This document shows, one piece after another, positions 53,871-62,742 of a DNA stretch of 64,000 bases. Origin of the DNA: Lysinibacillus fusiformis (lineage in GTDB: Bacteria; Bacillota; Bacilli; Bacillales_A; Planococcaceae); assembly GCF_007362955.1 (NCBI RefSeq), contig NZ_CP041696.1, positions 3,410,001 through 3,474,000 of the forward strand, read 5' to 3'. The notes below the pieces were generated by a model. The model was not told where the DNA came from and did no database searches. It saw only the letters and a program-made list of their open reading frames with translations. The translations under genes and the position numbers were made by a program. Numbering within the stretch: position 1 is the stretch's first letter; the number at the start of each line of letters is the position of its first letter.

Positions 53871-54173
53871 CTATAGTTTTTCAATTTTTAGAAGGTGATT
53901 GGATGATATACTTATGGGTAAATTTTCTAATAATTCTACTAACATCGTTGCGTCCCTAATAAGTATTTGTATTTCCGTATGCTTATATTGTTTTTGAAGT
54001 TCTAACACGTATTCGGTGATTATTTGTAAATTCAGTGTGTTCTTGACTTCAACCTCTACAAAAAACGGAAGTGTTAACTGAGGAAGGTAGCAACAACCGC
54101 GACGAATCCAAATTGCTTCATTGACATAATAACGAATGGGTAACTGACGATTACTTGCGATAAATAGATCCAT
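53871..54173 (-). CDS. Small hypothetical protein
   Basis: A 100-residue protein with a good ribosome site (AAGGAGT, six bases before the ATG). It has no signal peptide or membrane helix. Residues ~30-75 alternate hydrophobic residues as in a beta-alpha-beta fold (LTLPFFVEVEVKNTLNLQII, HTEIQILIRDATM). I do not recognise a family. It is on its own between convergent neighbours. Confidence 0.55.
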   Translation of the reverse strand: MDLFIASNRQLPIRYYVNEAIWIRRGCCYLPQLTLPFFVEVEVKNTLNLQIITEYVLELQKQYKHTEIQILIRDATMLVELLENLPISISSNHLLKIEKL

Positions 54174-54356
54174 TTAGTACTCCTTATCTCATACGGTTTA
54201 CACTGCTGGAACAATTAGATTAACTGATTCTTACTATCATAAATGACGTTAACTTATTAAATCAAGAAAAGTGGCGGATAGAACCACCAAAGTGACGGAT
54301 AGAAACCCAAACGGCTAGTTGAGCAAAAAAATCTAATTACAAAGAGGCATCAAAAA

Positions 54357-54395
54357 ACAAGTAAGCAGACCATTGAGGGATCTGCATACTTGTCT
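54357..54395 (-). terminator. Terminator of the yitT gene
   Basis: CAAGTA-GCAGA (about 54359-54370) pairs with TCTGC-TACTTG (54380-54391); T6 follows on the minus strand. Confidence 0.8.
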
Positions 54396-54397
54396 AA

Positions 54398-55258
54398 TTA
54401 GTGAATATCGCGTTTTTTAAAGTTACCGCCGCGTACTTCAGAAACGTCTGAAATGACGACAAAAGCCCCTTCGTCGATATCTTTAATAATCGATATAAGC
54501 TTATTTTCTTCCATACGGTTAATCACGCAGTTTAAAATTTCAGTAGATTCGTTCGAAAAACCGCCTCGTCCTTGTGTATAGGTAACGCCACGTCCTAAGC
54601 GGGATTGAATAGCGTCTCCAATCTCCTCTGACTTGGCACTAACAACACGAACAGATTTCGATTTCTCCAAACCGACTTGAATAATATCAATCACATTTTT
54701 CGCAATGTAATAAGTTAAAGCAGAGTATAAGGCACTTTCAAGTCCGAAAATAAAACTTGCGCCGATAAAAATAAAGGCATTGATGAATAAAATAATATCT
54801 CCGACTGAGAATGGAATATTTCGCGATAGTAAGACTGCTAAAACCTCAGAGCCATCTAAAGCGCCACCATTACGTAAAACAATCCCAATCCCTACACCTA
54901 GCAATATACCACCAGATAATACGATTAATAAGGGGTCATCAGGTCCTAAAATAGTCTTGACATCGTGTAAAAGCACGGTTGAAATGGATAACGCCGCAAT
55001 TCCGACAATACTCATTAAGGCAAATGTTTTCCCTACTTGTTTATAGCCTAAATAGACAAACGGAATATTTAATAGAAAGAGTAATACGCCTAATGGTATT
55101 TCAAATAGATGCGCGCCCATAATACTAATCCCTGTGACACCACCATCGATCACATTATTGGGGATTAACACAGCCTCTAGTCCATAGGCTGCAATGACTG
55201 CACCGATGACAATCAGGATTATTTTACGAATGTTTTGCAATAACTTTCCTTTTTTCAT
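54398..55258 (-). CDS. YitT family membrane protein (DUF161/DUF2179)
   Basis: A 286-residue protein. The N-terminal five or six helices (GLEAVLIPNNVIDGGVTGIS, GLFLLNIPFVYLGYK-like) belong to the YitT/DUF161 family. The cytoplasmic C-terminal domain (residues ~205-286, TEILNCVINRMEENKLISII, EGAFVVISDVSEVRG) is DUF2179. Several paralogues are usual in Bacillaceae; the substrate is unknown. GGAGAAG precedes the ATG. Confidence 0.9.
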   Translation of the reverse strand: MKKGKLLQNIRKIILIVIGAVIAAYGLEAVLIPNNVIDGGVTGISIMGAHLFEIPLGVLLFLLNIPFVYLGYKQVGKTFALMSIVGIAALSISTVLLHDVKTILGPDDPLLIVLSGGILLGVGIGIVLRNGGALDGSEVLAVLLSRNIPFSVGDIILFINAFIFIGASFIFGLESALYSALTYYIAKNVIDIIQVGLEKSKSVRVVSAKSEEIGDAIQSRLGRGVTYTQGRGGFSNESTEILNCVINRMEENKLISIIKDIDEGAFVVISDVSEVRGGNFKKRDIH

Positions 55259-55353
55259 AAATCTTCTCCATTTCTTCTTTGCAATATGTTATTTCTTAAC
55301 AGAGTATTTTACTATTGTAATATATTTTTTGGGTAAAATGAAAGCTATTGCCC

Positions 55354-55893
55354 CTAAGGCTTTGGAATAATGTTGAAAGCAATTGTTTTAGTTTCTGTCT
55401 CTTCATCTAGGGTGCCCATTTTATAATATTTAGTTATTAAATTATTTAGTTCTTGTTGAAAATGATTAAACTGCTCGCTTGATAATGTTAAATCTACTAA
55501 TGAAAATGTCGAGGTGTCTTCAACGTGTTCGTTCTCAGCAATCGAGGATAGATAATTTTGGTATTGCGTTAGTAAGACTAATTGATAGTAGGAAATAAAG
55601 TTTAACTTTTGCTCCTGCGATAAATGCTTCAAGTCCTCATGATTCAGTCGTGCTGCATCTTCATTTAAAGCATAAAATTTCTCAACAACTGAACGCACTT
55701 TTCTTTCCTTGACAATCTTAATAATACTTTCATCCGCTAAAATTTGAATATGGCGGTATAGGGTTGCTTGAGGAACATCTTTGATAATTTTATTCATCTC
55801 CAATGTACTTAAGCCATCATCTTTGTTTTGCATGAGCGCCTGTAAGATTTTCATTCTCACAGGATGCATTAAAACTTCTGCTTTATTACGCAT
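55354..55893 (-). CDS. Winged-helix regulator (ArsR/HTH_20 type)
   Basis: A 179-residue protein. The N-terminal winged helix reads VLMHPVRMKILQALMQN, LSTLEMNKIIKDVPQATLYRHI. The rest is helical and may be the dimerisation or effector part. GGAGGAG lies before the ATG at 55893. It diverges from the ABC operon starting at 56080, so it may control it. Confidence 0.83.
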   Translation of the reverse strand: MRNKAEVLMHPVRMKILQALMQNKDDGLSTLEMNKIIKDVPQATLYRHIQILADESIIKIVKERKVRSVVEKFYALNEDAARLNHEDLKHLSQEQKLNFISYYQLVLLTQYQNYLSSIAENEHVEDTSTFSLVDLTLSSEQFNHFQQELNNLITKYYKMGTLDEETETKTIAFNIIPKP

Positions 55894-56039
55894 ATTTAAC
55901 TCCTCCAATAAGCATGAATGCTGTGAAATTAAGAAAAATGTAAGTTAATTATATAAATTGCGAATGTTATCAAAAAATATAATATAAATTAATTCAAATG
56001 TATAGTGTAAAAAAGTAATGCAATTATGAAAGTCTTTTG

Positions 56040-56061
56040 TTATCATTATTGATAATGATAA
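56040..56061. promoter_or_regulatory. Fur-box-like palindrome before the ABC operon
   Basis: TTATCATTAT (56040-56049) and ATAATGATAA (56052-56061) are perfect complements around TG, and match the repeated GATAAT units of Fur sites. It lies between the divergent regulator and the yxlE-like gene, 20 bp before that start. Confidence 0.6.
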
Positions 56062-56079
56062 TGAATGAGGTGAACAGCT

Positions 56080-56334
56080 ATGAAGTTACACTATGGTTTC
56101 GATGAAATAAGTCACATTGATTGGGCAAGTATTCTACCAATCTTGATTCCGTTTTTGCTTGTAGGGTTTTTACTGGTTTTAATTGCCCTAATTGATTTAT
56201 ATCGTTATCGAAAAGTAAGAGAAAACGTACTTATGTGGACGATTGTGATTGTGTTATTTAATACAATTGGACCGATTTTATATTTTACGATAGGCAGAAA
56301 GGATGTAAATGAACGTGCGCTTAGAAATCACTAA
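56080..56334 (+). CDS. PLDc_N-domain membrane protein (YxlE-like)
   Basis: An 84-residue protein with two membrane helices (ILPILIPFLLVGFLLVLIAL and MWTIVIVLFNTIGPILYF) and a C-terminal IGRKD, the PLDc_N pattern. In B. subtilis the similar YxlE sits before ABC genes yxlF and yxlG, as here. GAGGTGAAC precedes the ATG. It overlaps the ATPase start by 26 bp. Confidence 0.82.
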   Translation: MKLHYGFDEISHIDWASILPILIPFLLVGFLLVLIALIDLYRYRKVRENVLMWTIVIVLFNTIGPILYFTIGRKDVNERALRNH

Positions 56335-57223
56335 TGTAACGAAAAGATTTAAGCATAAAACGGCTGTCAATCATTTTTCGATGGTCATTGAAGAGAATGA
56401 ATGTGTGGGATTAATCGGACCGAATGGGGCAGGAAAGTCAACGTTAATTCAAATCATTGCAGATATTCTCAATGCGGATGAGGGGAGTATTGTTCTTGAT
56501 GGACAAAATATAGCCATGAAGAAAAATCAAATTGGCTATTTACCTCAATACCCCAACTTCTACTCTTGGATGACTGCATATGAGACATTACTATTTATGG
56601 GAACACTGTCCGGCATTTCTAAAAACCAATTACAGAAAGATATTCCGCTAATTTTAAAAAAGGTAGGGCTATCGAAAGAAGCACAGTCAAAAGTCGGAGC
56701 ATTTTCAGGTGGCATGAAGCAGCGCTTAGGCATTGCACAAGCGTTGCTACATAAGCCAACCTTAATTATCATGGATGAACCTGTATCTGCCTTAGATCCA
56801 ATAGGACGAAGAGAAGTGTTGAATTTACTCAAAGAGATAAAAAATGAAACGACGATTTTATTGTCTACCCATATATTGGGGGATGCGGAAGAAATCTGTG
56901 AACGTTTTGTTGTCATCAAAGATGGACAGAAAATTGAAGACGCTACTAAAGAGCAATTGCTTCATCGAAATCAAGAAGCAGCTATTTATTTAGTAGTACA
57001 AAAAGATGATTTCAAATGGCTCGAAAAAGTTGAGCATTTACCTTATGTAAAGAAAGTTGAGAACTATGAAGAGGGTTTTAAAATCCATGTCAATCAACTT
57101 CATGTAGATGCCTATCAATTATTACAAAATGCTATGGATCAAAAAATAGCGATTACAAAGTTTGAAATAGGTGTTAAAGAGAGTCTAGAAGAAACATTTT
57201 TGGCATTGGTGGTGGATGTATGA
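56309..57223 (+). CDS. ABC transporter ATP-binding protein (YxlF-like)
   Basis: A 304-residue ATPase: Walker A GPNGAGKST, signature FSGGMKQRLGIAQ, Walker B LIIMDEPVSALDP, H-loop STHIL. The length and C-terminal tail are of the ABC-2 drug/lantibiotic exporter class. The ATG at 56309 lies within the end of the previous gene with AAAGGATG in front. It overlaps the permease start by 4 bp. Confidence 0.9.
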   Translation: MNVRLEITNVTKRFKHKTAVNHFSMVIEENECVGLIGPNGAGKSTLIQIIADILNADEGSIVLDGQNIAMKKNQIGYLPQYPNFYSWMTAYETLLFMGTLSGISKNQLQKDIPLILKKVGLSKEAQSKVGAFSGGMKQRLGIAQALLHKPTLIIMDEPVSALDPIGRREVLNLLKEIKNETTILLSTHILGDAEEICERFVVIKDGQKIEDATKEQLLHRNQEAAIYLVVQKDDFKWLEKVEHLPYVKKVENYEEGFKIHVNQLHVDAYQLLQNAMDQKIAITKFEIGVKESLEETFLALVVDV

Positions 57224-57999
57224 ATACTTTTGCGATATTAAGTAAAAAAGAATTCAATCAAATGGTGAAAGAATATAAGATTCTTTGGTTGCCCATTGTT
57301 TTTATGTTACTAGGTATTACGCAACCTATCATGATGTATTATCTACCCATGATATTAGAGAACCTTGGCGGAGTGGAAGGCATTATGATCGATCCAACGA
57401 TGGCCAAACCAGAGGGGCGAGAAGTATTAGCTTCCACATTAAATTCGCAGTTTGACCAGTTGGGGATTATTATAATGATTGTTGCTGTCATGGGTGTGAT
57501 TCAAGCAGAAAAAGCAAATGGTATGTTGCAATTTATTTTAACAAGACCAGTATCTATTTCAAGTTATTTAGGTAGTAAAATCGCAACTCATTATTTGTTG
57601 GCGGTCCTTAGTTTAGCGATTGGCTATATAGCGTCGTATGGCTATACAATGTACCTATTTTCACCTATACCCATTACCTACGTAATCTTAGCATTTGCAC
57701 TGTACTGTCTATGGCTATTATTTATCATTACATTCGTGACGATGATAAGTACATTTTTTAATAGTCAAGCTGTGATTGCATTAGTAAGTATCGTCGCTTT
57801 ACTACTCTGTCGTTTAATAGCTGGCCTACATCCAAGCATTAGTATCTTTAATCCAGCTGGTTTCAGTTTGCGTGCATCGAGTGTTCTCATGACAGGTAGT
57901 ATTGGTGCTTGGTGGGAAATCAATGTAATCGTTACGTTTCTTCTTATTTTTGGCATGATATTGACGATGCATTTTTGGATAGCGAAAAAGAAATTTTAA
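57220..57999 (+). CDS. ABC-2 type permease (YxlG-like)
   Basis: A 259-residue membrane protein with six predicted helices. The N-terminal cytoplasmic part (LSKKEFNQMVKEYKILWLPI) and the EKANGMLQFILTRPVSISSY loop are typical of ABC-2 permeases. It pairs with the ATPase upstream (ATGA overlap). The substrate is unknown. Confidence 0.87.
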   Translation: MNTFAILSKKEFNQMVKEYKILWLPIVFMLLGITQPIMMYYLPMILENLGGVEGIMIDPTMAKPEGREVLASTLNSQFDQLGIIIMIVAVMGVIQAEKANGMLQFILTRPVSISSYLGSKIATHYLLAVLSLAIGYIASYGYTMYLFSPIPITYVILAFALYCLWLLFIITFVTMISTFFNSQAVIALVSIVALLLCRLIAGLHPSISIFNPAGFSLRASSVLMTGSIGAWWEINVIVTFLLIFGMILTMHFWIAKKKF

Positions 58000-58011
58000 T
58001 AGATAGTAGGT

Positions 58012-58719
58012 GTGAGCGTGTTAACTATACGTAATTTACAGAAAAAGTATGGGCAACATGAAGTATTAAAAGGCGTAGAATTACACATTAAACAAGGTGA
58101 TGTTTTAGGATTCGTTGGAGCGAATGGAGCGGGTAAAACAACTACACTCCATTGTATTACAGGATTAGTAGAACAAGATGATGGAGAGATAATGATTAAT
58201 CATGTCCCGAAATCTCATGAAATTACTTATAAAAAGCAGTTTTATTTTATACCAGATACTATTCAAGTATTTAAAAATATATCTGCATATACCTGGATAA
58301 ATTATGTTTTAACATTATATGGTAAAGAAGATGAAGAAAAGCTAGATAGCTTGATTAAGGCGTTTGGGATGGAGAACAGTATTTATAAATCAATGGGGAC
58401 GTATTCTTATGGGATGCTTCATAAAATGGCTCTTATTACGGCTTTTACGATTAGTCCACCTATTCTCATTATGGATGAGCCGTTAAATGGGTTAGATCCT
58501 CTTGCTGTTGTAACATTTAAAAATTATTTGAAAGAATACGTAGAGAGTGGAGGAACTGTACTTTTCTCAACGCATCTATTAGATGTTGCCGAAAAAATCT
58601 GCAAATCGATTGCCTTATTAAAAGATGGAGAAATTCAATTACATGAGTCTCTAGAGAAGCTTTTACAAGAAGGAAACTTAGAAATGGTTTTCATGGAGAA
58701 GCAAGCATATGAAGCTTAA
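58012..58719 (+). CDS. ABC transporter ATP-binding protein
   Basis: A 235-residue ATPase: Walker A GANGAGKTT, signature YSYGMLHKMALI (degenerate), Walker B LIMDEPLNGLDP, H-loop STHLL. Start at GTG 58012 or GTG 58018; both have weak sites. It is 12 bp behind the previous permease and overlaps the next gene by 11 bp. Confidence 0.85.
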   Translation: MSVLTIRNLQKKYGQHEVLKGVELHIKQGDVLGFVGANGAGKTTTLHCITGLVEQDDGEIMINHVPKSHEITYKKQFYFIPDTIQVFKNISAYTWINYVLTLYGKEDEEKLDSLIKAFGMENSIYKSMGTYSYGMLHKMALITAFTISPPILIMDEPLNGLDPLAVVTFKNYLKEYVESGGTVLFSTHLLDVAEKICKSIALLKDGEIQLHESLEKLLQEGNLEMVFMEKQAYEA

Positions 58720-60307
58720 TTTTCAGCTCGTAAAGATTTTTTTGACATCGAACTATACAAGACCGCAGCAACCGATGCTACAAGTTATGTTAGTCATCGC
58801 TATATTTTATTTAGCTATTCAGTATCTAGGACTTAATGGTATGATTTATTTTTTTGGAACTGCTGAAACGTATTTGTTTTATAATGTCGTTCTGTCAAAC
58901 GTGGTTATTTATGTATTGACAGCATACTTTGCAATAACAATTGTATATAGTCAGCGTGACTTTTCGATACTAGCAGGGCTACCAATTTCATCAAAAGAAA
59001 TCGTTATAGCTAAACTAATAAGTGGTCTAGCATTACCTTTGATAGTCGGAGCTATTCTCCACATTCCAACAATTATACTTGTGCTGTTAAATTATAAACT
59101 GAATGAAGCGTTAAATTTTTTAGTATTTTTACCGTTGATGAATATCTTTGTAGCGATATTCCTACTGTTTGTACTATCCATCTTAAACCGTATCCGAAGC
59201 CGATTTTCAAATGCATTTTTGTATCTATCTACAAGGATTGGCATTGTATTATTGATTGGATTAGCTCCTTTCGTGTACTTTTTCATTTATAAATATGAGA
59301 AAATTACATTTATTGTAAGTAACTTTGGTGTTTTAACACTATCCAGTTTTGCAGCTTTCTTTGTAGATTTCCTGGACATAGGATATAGCTTTGTCACACA
59401 ACAGTTATTCTTCAAGGTGATTGTGATGCCATATGCCATGGAAAATAGCATGCGTACTTTCTTGCTATTACTAAGTTTGTGTTACCTTTTATATAGAGCA
59501 ACTGTAAAGAATTTAACATCCAATTATTATAAGAATGGTTTATTCGTAAATAGCGTAGAACATAAGTCTACTGTTCGGTTTTATCCTATAAAAAGTAGTT
59601 GGGGGTTATATTTGCAGCGGGAGTATTGGGTTATCCAATCTGAACCTTATTTTATGATGCAAGTACTCCTAGGTTTGCTATTATCCCCAATCTTTACGTG
59701 TATCTATCTTGCATTTAGTCAATCAGATTGGATGGGCATGCAACTTAGCTTGAGTAAGGATATTCCCATTTTTGCCTACATGATTATATGTATAAGCTGT
59801 GTAAACAATATGAGTGGAACACCTTATTCAAGAGAGGGCGTACATTTTACAACGAGTATGGTGCTACCGTTAAATCGAAGAAAAGTATTTTTAGCAAAAG
59901 TCACAATCTCTTCCGTCATGAGCGCTATATCCGTGCTATTCAGTTATGGAATTTATTTTTTATTTCGAGAAATCAAAACTTTTGACATCCTATATTTGAT
60001 CATTACCTTGGGCTTAATTTTCAATTACAATTTGTTAACGCCGATTTATGATAGGCGACATCCATTACTGACATGGGAAAACCCATCCGATGCGGTTAAG
60101 ACAAACCCTAACGTTTTAATTAGTCTACTCTATGGTTTTCCATTACTCGTATTCATTTTAATCAGTCATTTTAGTTTACTTACTATGGGTGTTTCGCAGT
60201 GGGTAGCAACAAGTATAATGGGGTTTTTAACAATGGCAAGCATGGTGATATTACTCACTAGAGTAGGGAAAAGTCATAGTAATTTGAGAAAATGTAAGGA
60301 TGTGTGA
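58709..60307 (+). CDS. Large ABC transporter membrane protein
   Basis: A 532-residue polytopic protein with at least ten hydrophobic segments and few charged loops. It follows its ATPase with an 11-bp overlap and is presumably the permease; the length recalls the double-length permeases of ytr/bcr-type operons. GGAGAAG precedes the ATG. A GntR regulator gene follows with no gap. Confidence 0.78.
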   Translation: MKLNFQLVKIFLTSNYTRPQQPMLQVMLVIAIFYLAIQYLGLNGMIYFFGTAETYLFYNVVLSNVVIYVLTAYFAITIVYSQRDFSILAGLPISSKEIVIAKLISGLALPLIVGAILHIPTIILVLLNYKLNEALNFLVFLPLMNIFVAIFLLFVLSILNRIRSRFSNAFLYLSTRIGIVLLIGLAPFVYFFIYKYEKITFIVSNFGVLTLSSFAAFFVDFLDIGYSFVTQQLFFKVIVMPYAMENSMRTFLLLLSLCYLLYRATVKNLTSNYYKNGLFVNSVEHKSTVRFYPIKSSWGLYLQREYWVIQSEPYFMMQVLLGLLLSPIFTCIYLAFSQSDWMGMQLSLSKDIPIFAYMIICISCVNNMSGTPYSREGVHFTTSMVLPLNRRKVFLAKVTISSVMSAISVLFSYGIYFLFREIKTFDILYLIITLGLIFNYNLLTPIYDRRHPLLTWENPSDAVKTNPNVLISLLYGFPLLVFILISHFSLLTMGVSQWVATSIMGFLTMASMVILLTRVGKSHSNLRKCKDV

Positions 60308-60697
60308 ATAATAGTAGAGATATCATTAAATACCGATAGCGCAGTGCCACTCTACAAGCAGTTAGTGCAGCAACTGATCGTAGAAATAGCAAAAGGCACG
60401 TTGAAGGATGGTGAGTCAATGCCTCCTATCCGTGAGATGGCCATGCAAACGGGGCTCAATCTTCATACTGTGCATAAGAGCTACAAAGAATTACAAATGA
60501 AGGGGCTATTAAAAAGAAAACTAAACTCAAAAGCCTTCATAATCATTCATCCTGCATCACCTTTAAACGATATGGATGTGCAACAAATTTCAATAGAACT
60601 TGAGCAAGTGTTAGTAGAAGCGTATGTGTTGGGACTGAGGAAAAATCAATTACATCAACTACTTGGTAATATCTCACAAAAGTATTCATTTTTGTAA
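60308..60697 (+). CDS. GntR-family regulator, YtrA-like, with apparent non-canonical start
   Basis: A ~129-residue YtrA-type regulator: LNTDSAVPLYKQLVQQLIVEI, KDGESMPPIREMAMQTGLNLHTVHKSYKELQ. The conserved N-terminal strand (VEISLNTDSAVPLYKQL) lies upstream of the first ATG/GTG/TTG, which is GTG at 60344 with no ribosome site. The frame is open only back to 60308, after the permease stop, where it begins ATA ATA GTA. AAGGATG (60296-60302) is spaced for ATA 60308 or 60311. So either an ATA start is used by coupling, the start codon was mutated, or a shortened protein is made. It probably represses its own ABC operon. Confidence 0.75.
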   Translation: MIVEISLNTDSAVPLYKQLVQQLIVEIAKGTLKDGESMPPIREMAMQTGLNLHTVHKSYKELQMKGLLKRKLNSKAFIIIHPASPLNDMDVQQISIELEQVLVEAYVLGLRKNQLHQLLGNISQKYSFL

Positions 60698-61289
60698 TCG
60701 ATCTTGTTACTAGACAATTCCATATTCAAGTTACTAAAAGAAGCTGGGACATAACTTTAAATTTTAAGAATGAGGAGCAAAGGCGTTATTAAATTTTTGC
60801 TATCTAAAAATGAAGAAAAATTTAGATGTTCTTCCTTTTGGAATAAATAAAATTCAGAAGAGAGTACTAGTTGATGGTACGAAGGCGATGACTCCTGGAG
60901 GATTGGCGTGACGTCTGAGACTACAGGCTCAGGCCACGCCCACGGAAAGCGTCCGCCGTAGCGGACATCAACGCTTACAGCAAAAAAGTGTTAGATTGAC
61001 AGCAGTCAATCTAACACTTTTTCTCTTTTGTCCCAGCCTCTTTAGCATTTATCTAAAAAATCTTTTTTAATTTTATGTAGAGCCTTAATAGGCAAATGTT
61101 AGTAAAATGACTATGATTTTTAAGGGAAATGGGTACAAAGCCAAATGAGTTTTCATCCCTTACATATTATTAGTATATGGCAATAGTAAAAGTATGGGTG
61201 AGAGGGGTGACAAGATTAGACTTTTGTAAAGAGGGCCAACATCTCGATACATGTTTCTAAATGCAAGCCGGAGAGGAGGGGAAAACACT
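60698..61289. other. Intergenic stretch before the ArsB-type gene
   Basis: Besides the dispersed repeat at 60739-61043 it holds an AT-rich leader with no clear operator. No arsR gene or ArsR box is seen. Confidence 0.5.
60739..61043. repeat. Dispersed Bacillaceae-type intergenic repeat, copy 3
   Basis: Full-length copy of the element at 25226 and 26580: AAGCTGGGACATAACTTTAA start, GACTCCTGGAGGATTGGCGT core, GGAAAGCGTCCGCCGTAGCG, and TGTCCCAGCCTC end. Its hairpin is perfect here: GTGTTAGATTGAC (60988-61000) and GTCAATCTAACAC (61005-61017), flanked by A and T runs. In the other copies AGATCGAC leaves a C/A mismatch. Confidence 0.9.
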
Positions 61290-62630
61290 ATGCAACCGAT
61301 GGCTTGGATAACTATTATAGCATTTCTGGTTACTCTTGTATTTATTTTATGGAGACCTAGGGGGATCAATGAAGCGATTCCTGCTTCGATTGGGGCAATC
61401 GTAGTATTAATAAGTGGAAGTGTCTCACTTACCGAACTTGGAACTATTATGCAGACCATTAGTGGCGCAGCTATAACCATCATGGCAACAATTGTTATGG
61501 CAATAGTCTTAGAAAGCTTTGGTTTTTTTAACTGGGTCGCTGAAAAGCTAGCAGAAAAGGCAAAAGGCTCAGGTATTCGATTATTTTGGTATGTCAATTT
61601 GTTATGCTTTCTCATGACTCTATTTTTTAATAACGATGGTAGTATTTTAATCACAACGCCTATTTTGGTTATGTTATTAAATAATATGGATTTGAAAAAT
61701 CATCAAAAAATTCCCTACTTATTATCTGGAGGCTTAATCGCAACCGCTTCAAGTGCTCCAATTGGTGTAAGTAATATCGTTAATTTGATTGCTCTAAAAA
61801 TTGTAAATATGAGCTTGTATGCACATACAGCTATGATGTTTGTTCCAGCAACTCTTGGATTACTACTTCTCGTTGTGCTCCTATTTTTAAGGTTTAAAAA
61901 AGATTTACCTAAAGTGATCCCTACTAAAGTAACCGGATTATCGCACCCTTCGTATCATCCACTCAAGCAGAGTTCCATGTATGTCACAGGAAAAGATCGT
62001 TCAAAATTTATGCGTAACATCCTATTATTTGTTTTTGCAGTTAGGATTAGCCTCTTTTTTGCTTCATTTTTTTCCATACCGGTATCAGTAATGGCGGTAA
62101 TTGGTTCTCTTGTTCTTTTAGGTTGGAGATGGATGTATTTAAAAATACCACCAGGTGATATGCTGAAAAAAACACCTTGGTATATCATCATTTTCGCATT
62201 CAGTATGTACGTCATTATTTATGGATTAAATAACATCGGCTTAACAGACTGGTTGATTGGATTTATGCGTCCGTTAGTTTCAGGAAGCCTACTCCATTCC
62301 AGTGTGATGATGGGGCTGCTATTATCTGTACTCTCCAACATCTTTAATAATCACCCTGCACTTATGATTGGAACACTCACGCTCATGAATATGGATCTAG
62401 ATTTACTTTCCTTAAAAGTTGCTTATTTAGCAAATGTTATTGGAAGTGACATGGGTGCACTATTAATTCCTATGGGGACGTTAGCTACACTTATGTGGAT
62501 GCATATAGTTCGGCGAGGTAAAGTAAAAATTACTTGGTGGGAATATATAAAAGTCACTGCTGTAGTTATACCGCCTACAGTATTATTTACATTAGTCATG
62601 CTTTACTACTGGGTTACTTGGCTATTTTAA
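61290..62630 (+). CDS. ArsB-type anion/arsenite transporter family protein
   Basis: A 446-residue membrane protein of the ArsB/IT superfamily with about twelve helices: WRPRGINEAIPASIGAIVVL, FFNNDGSILITTPILV, SNIFNNHPALMIGTL and VIGSDMGALLIPMGTLATL. These match Bacillus ArsB-type arsenite efflux proteins. No arsR or arsC is adjacent, so arsenite is a guess by family. The ATG at 61290 follows GAGGAGGGG; a longer reading from 61251 is not supported. Confidence 0.84.
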   Translation: MQPMAWITIIAFLVTLVFILWRPRGINEAIPASIGAIVVLISGSVSLTELGTIMQTISGAAITIMATIVMAIVLESFGFFNWVAEKLAEKAKGSGIRLFWYVNLLCFLMTLFFNNDGSILITTPILVMLLNNMDLKNHQKIPYLLSGGLIATASSAPIGVSNIVNLIALKIVNMSLYAHTAMMFVPATLGLLLLVVLLFLRFKKDLPKVIPTKVTGLSHPSYHPLKQSSMYVTGKDRSKFMRNILLFVFAVRISLFFASFFSIPVSVMAVIGSLVLLGWRWMYLKIPPGDMLKKTPWYIIIFAFSMYVIIYGLNNIGLTDWLIGFMRPLVSGSLLHSSVMMGLLLSVLSNIFNNHPALMIGTLTLMNMDLDLLSLKVAYLANVIGSDMGALLIPMGTLATLMWMHIVRRGKVKITWWEYIKVTAVVIPPTVLFTLVMLYYWVTWLF

Positions 62631-62691
62631 TAAGAATTATTAGATATTGTAAGACGAATCTAGCATGTTGAATTTAGAAAAATAGCCAACT

Positions 62692-62734
62692 TAAGACCGA
62701 ATGTATATAAAATTTATATACACTCGGTTTTTGT
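62692..62734. terminator. Terminator between convergent transporter genes
   Basis: ACCGA-TGTATATAAA pairs with TTTATATACA-TCGGT (62696-62728), followed by T5. Confidence 0.85.
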
Positions 62735-62742
62735 CATCTTAG

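Noticed and set aside
61290-62630. Complete arsenic resistance operon
   Set aside because: Only the transporter is present; no arsR, arsC or acr3 gene or ArsR operator lies nearby.
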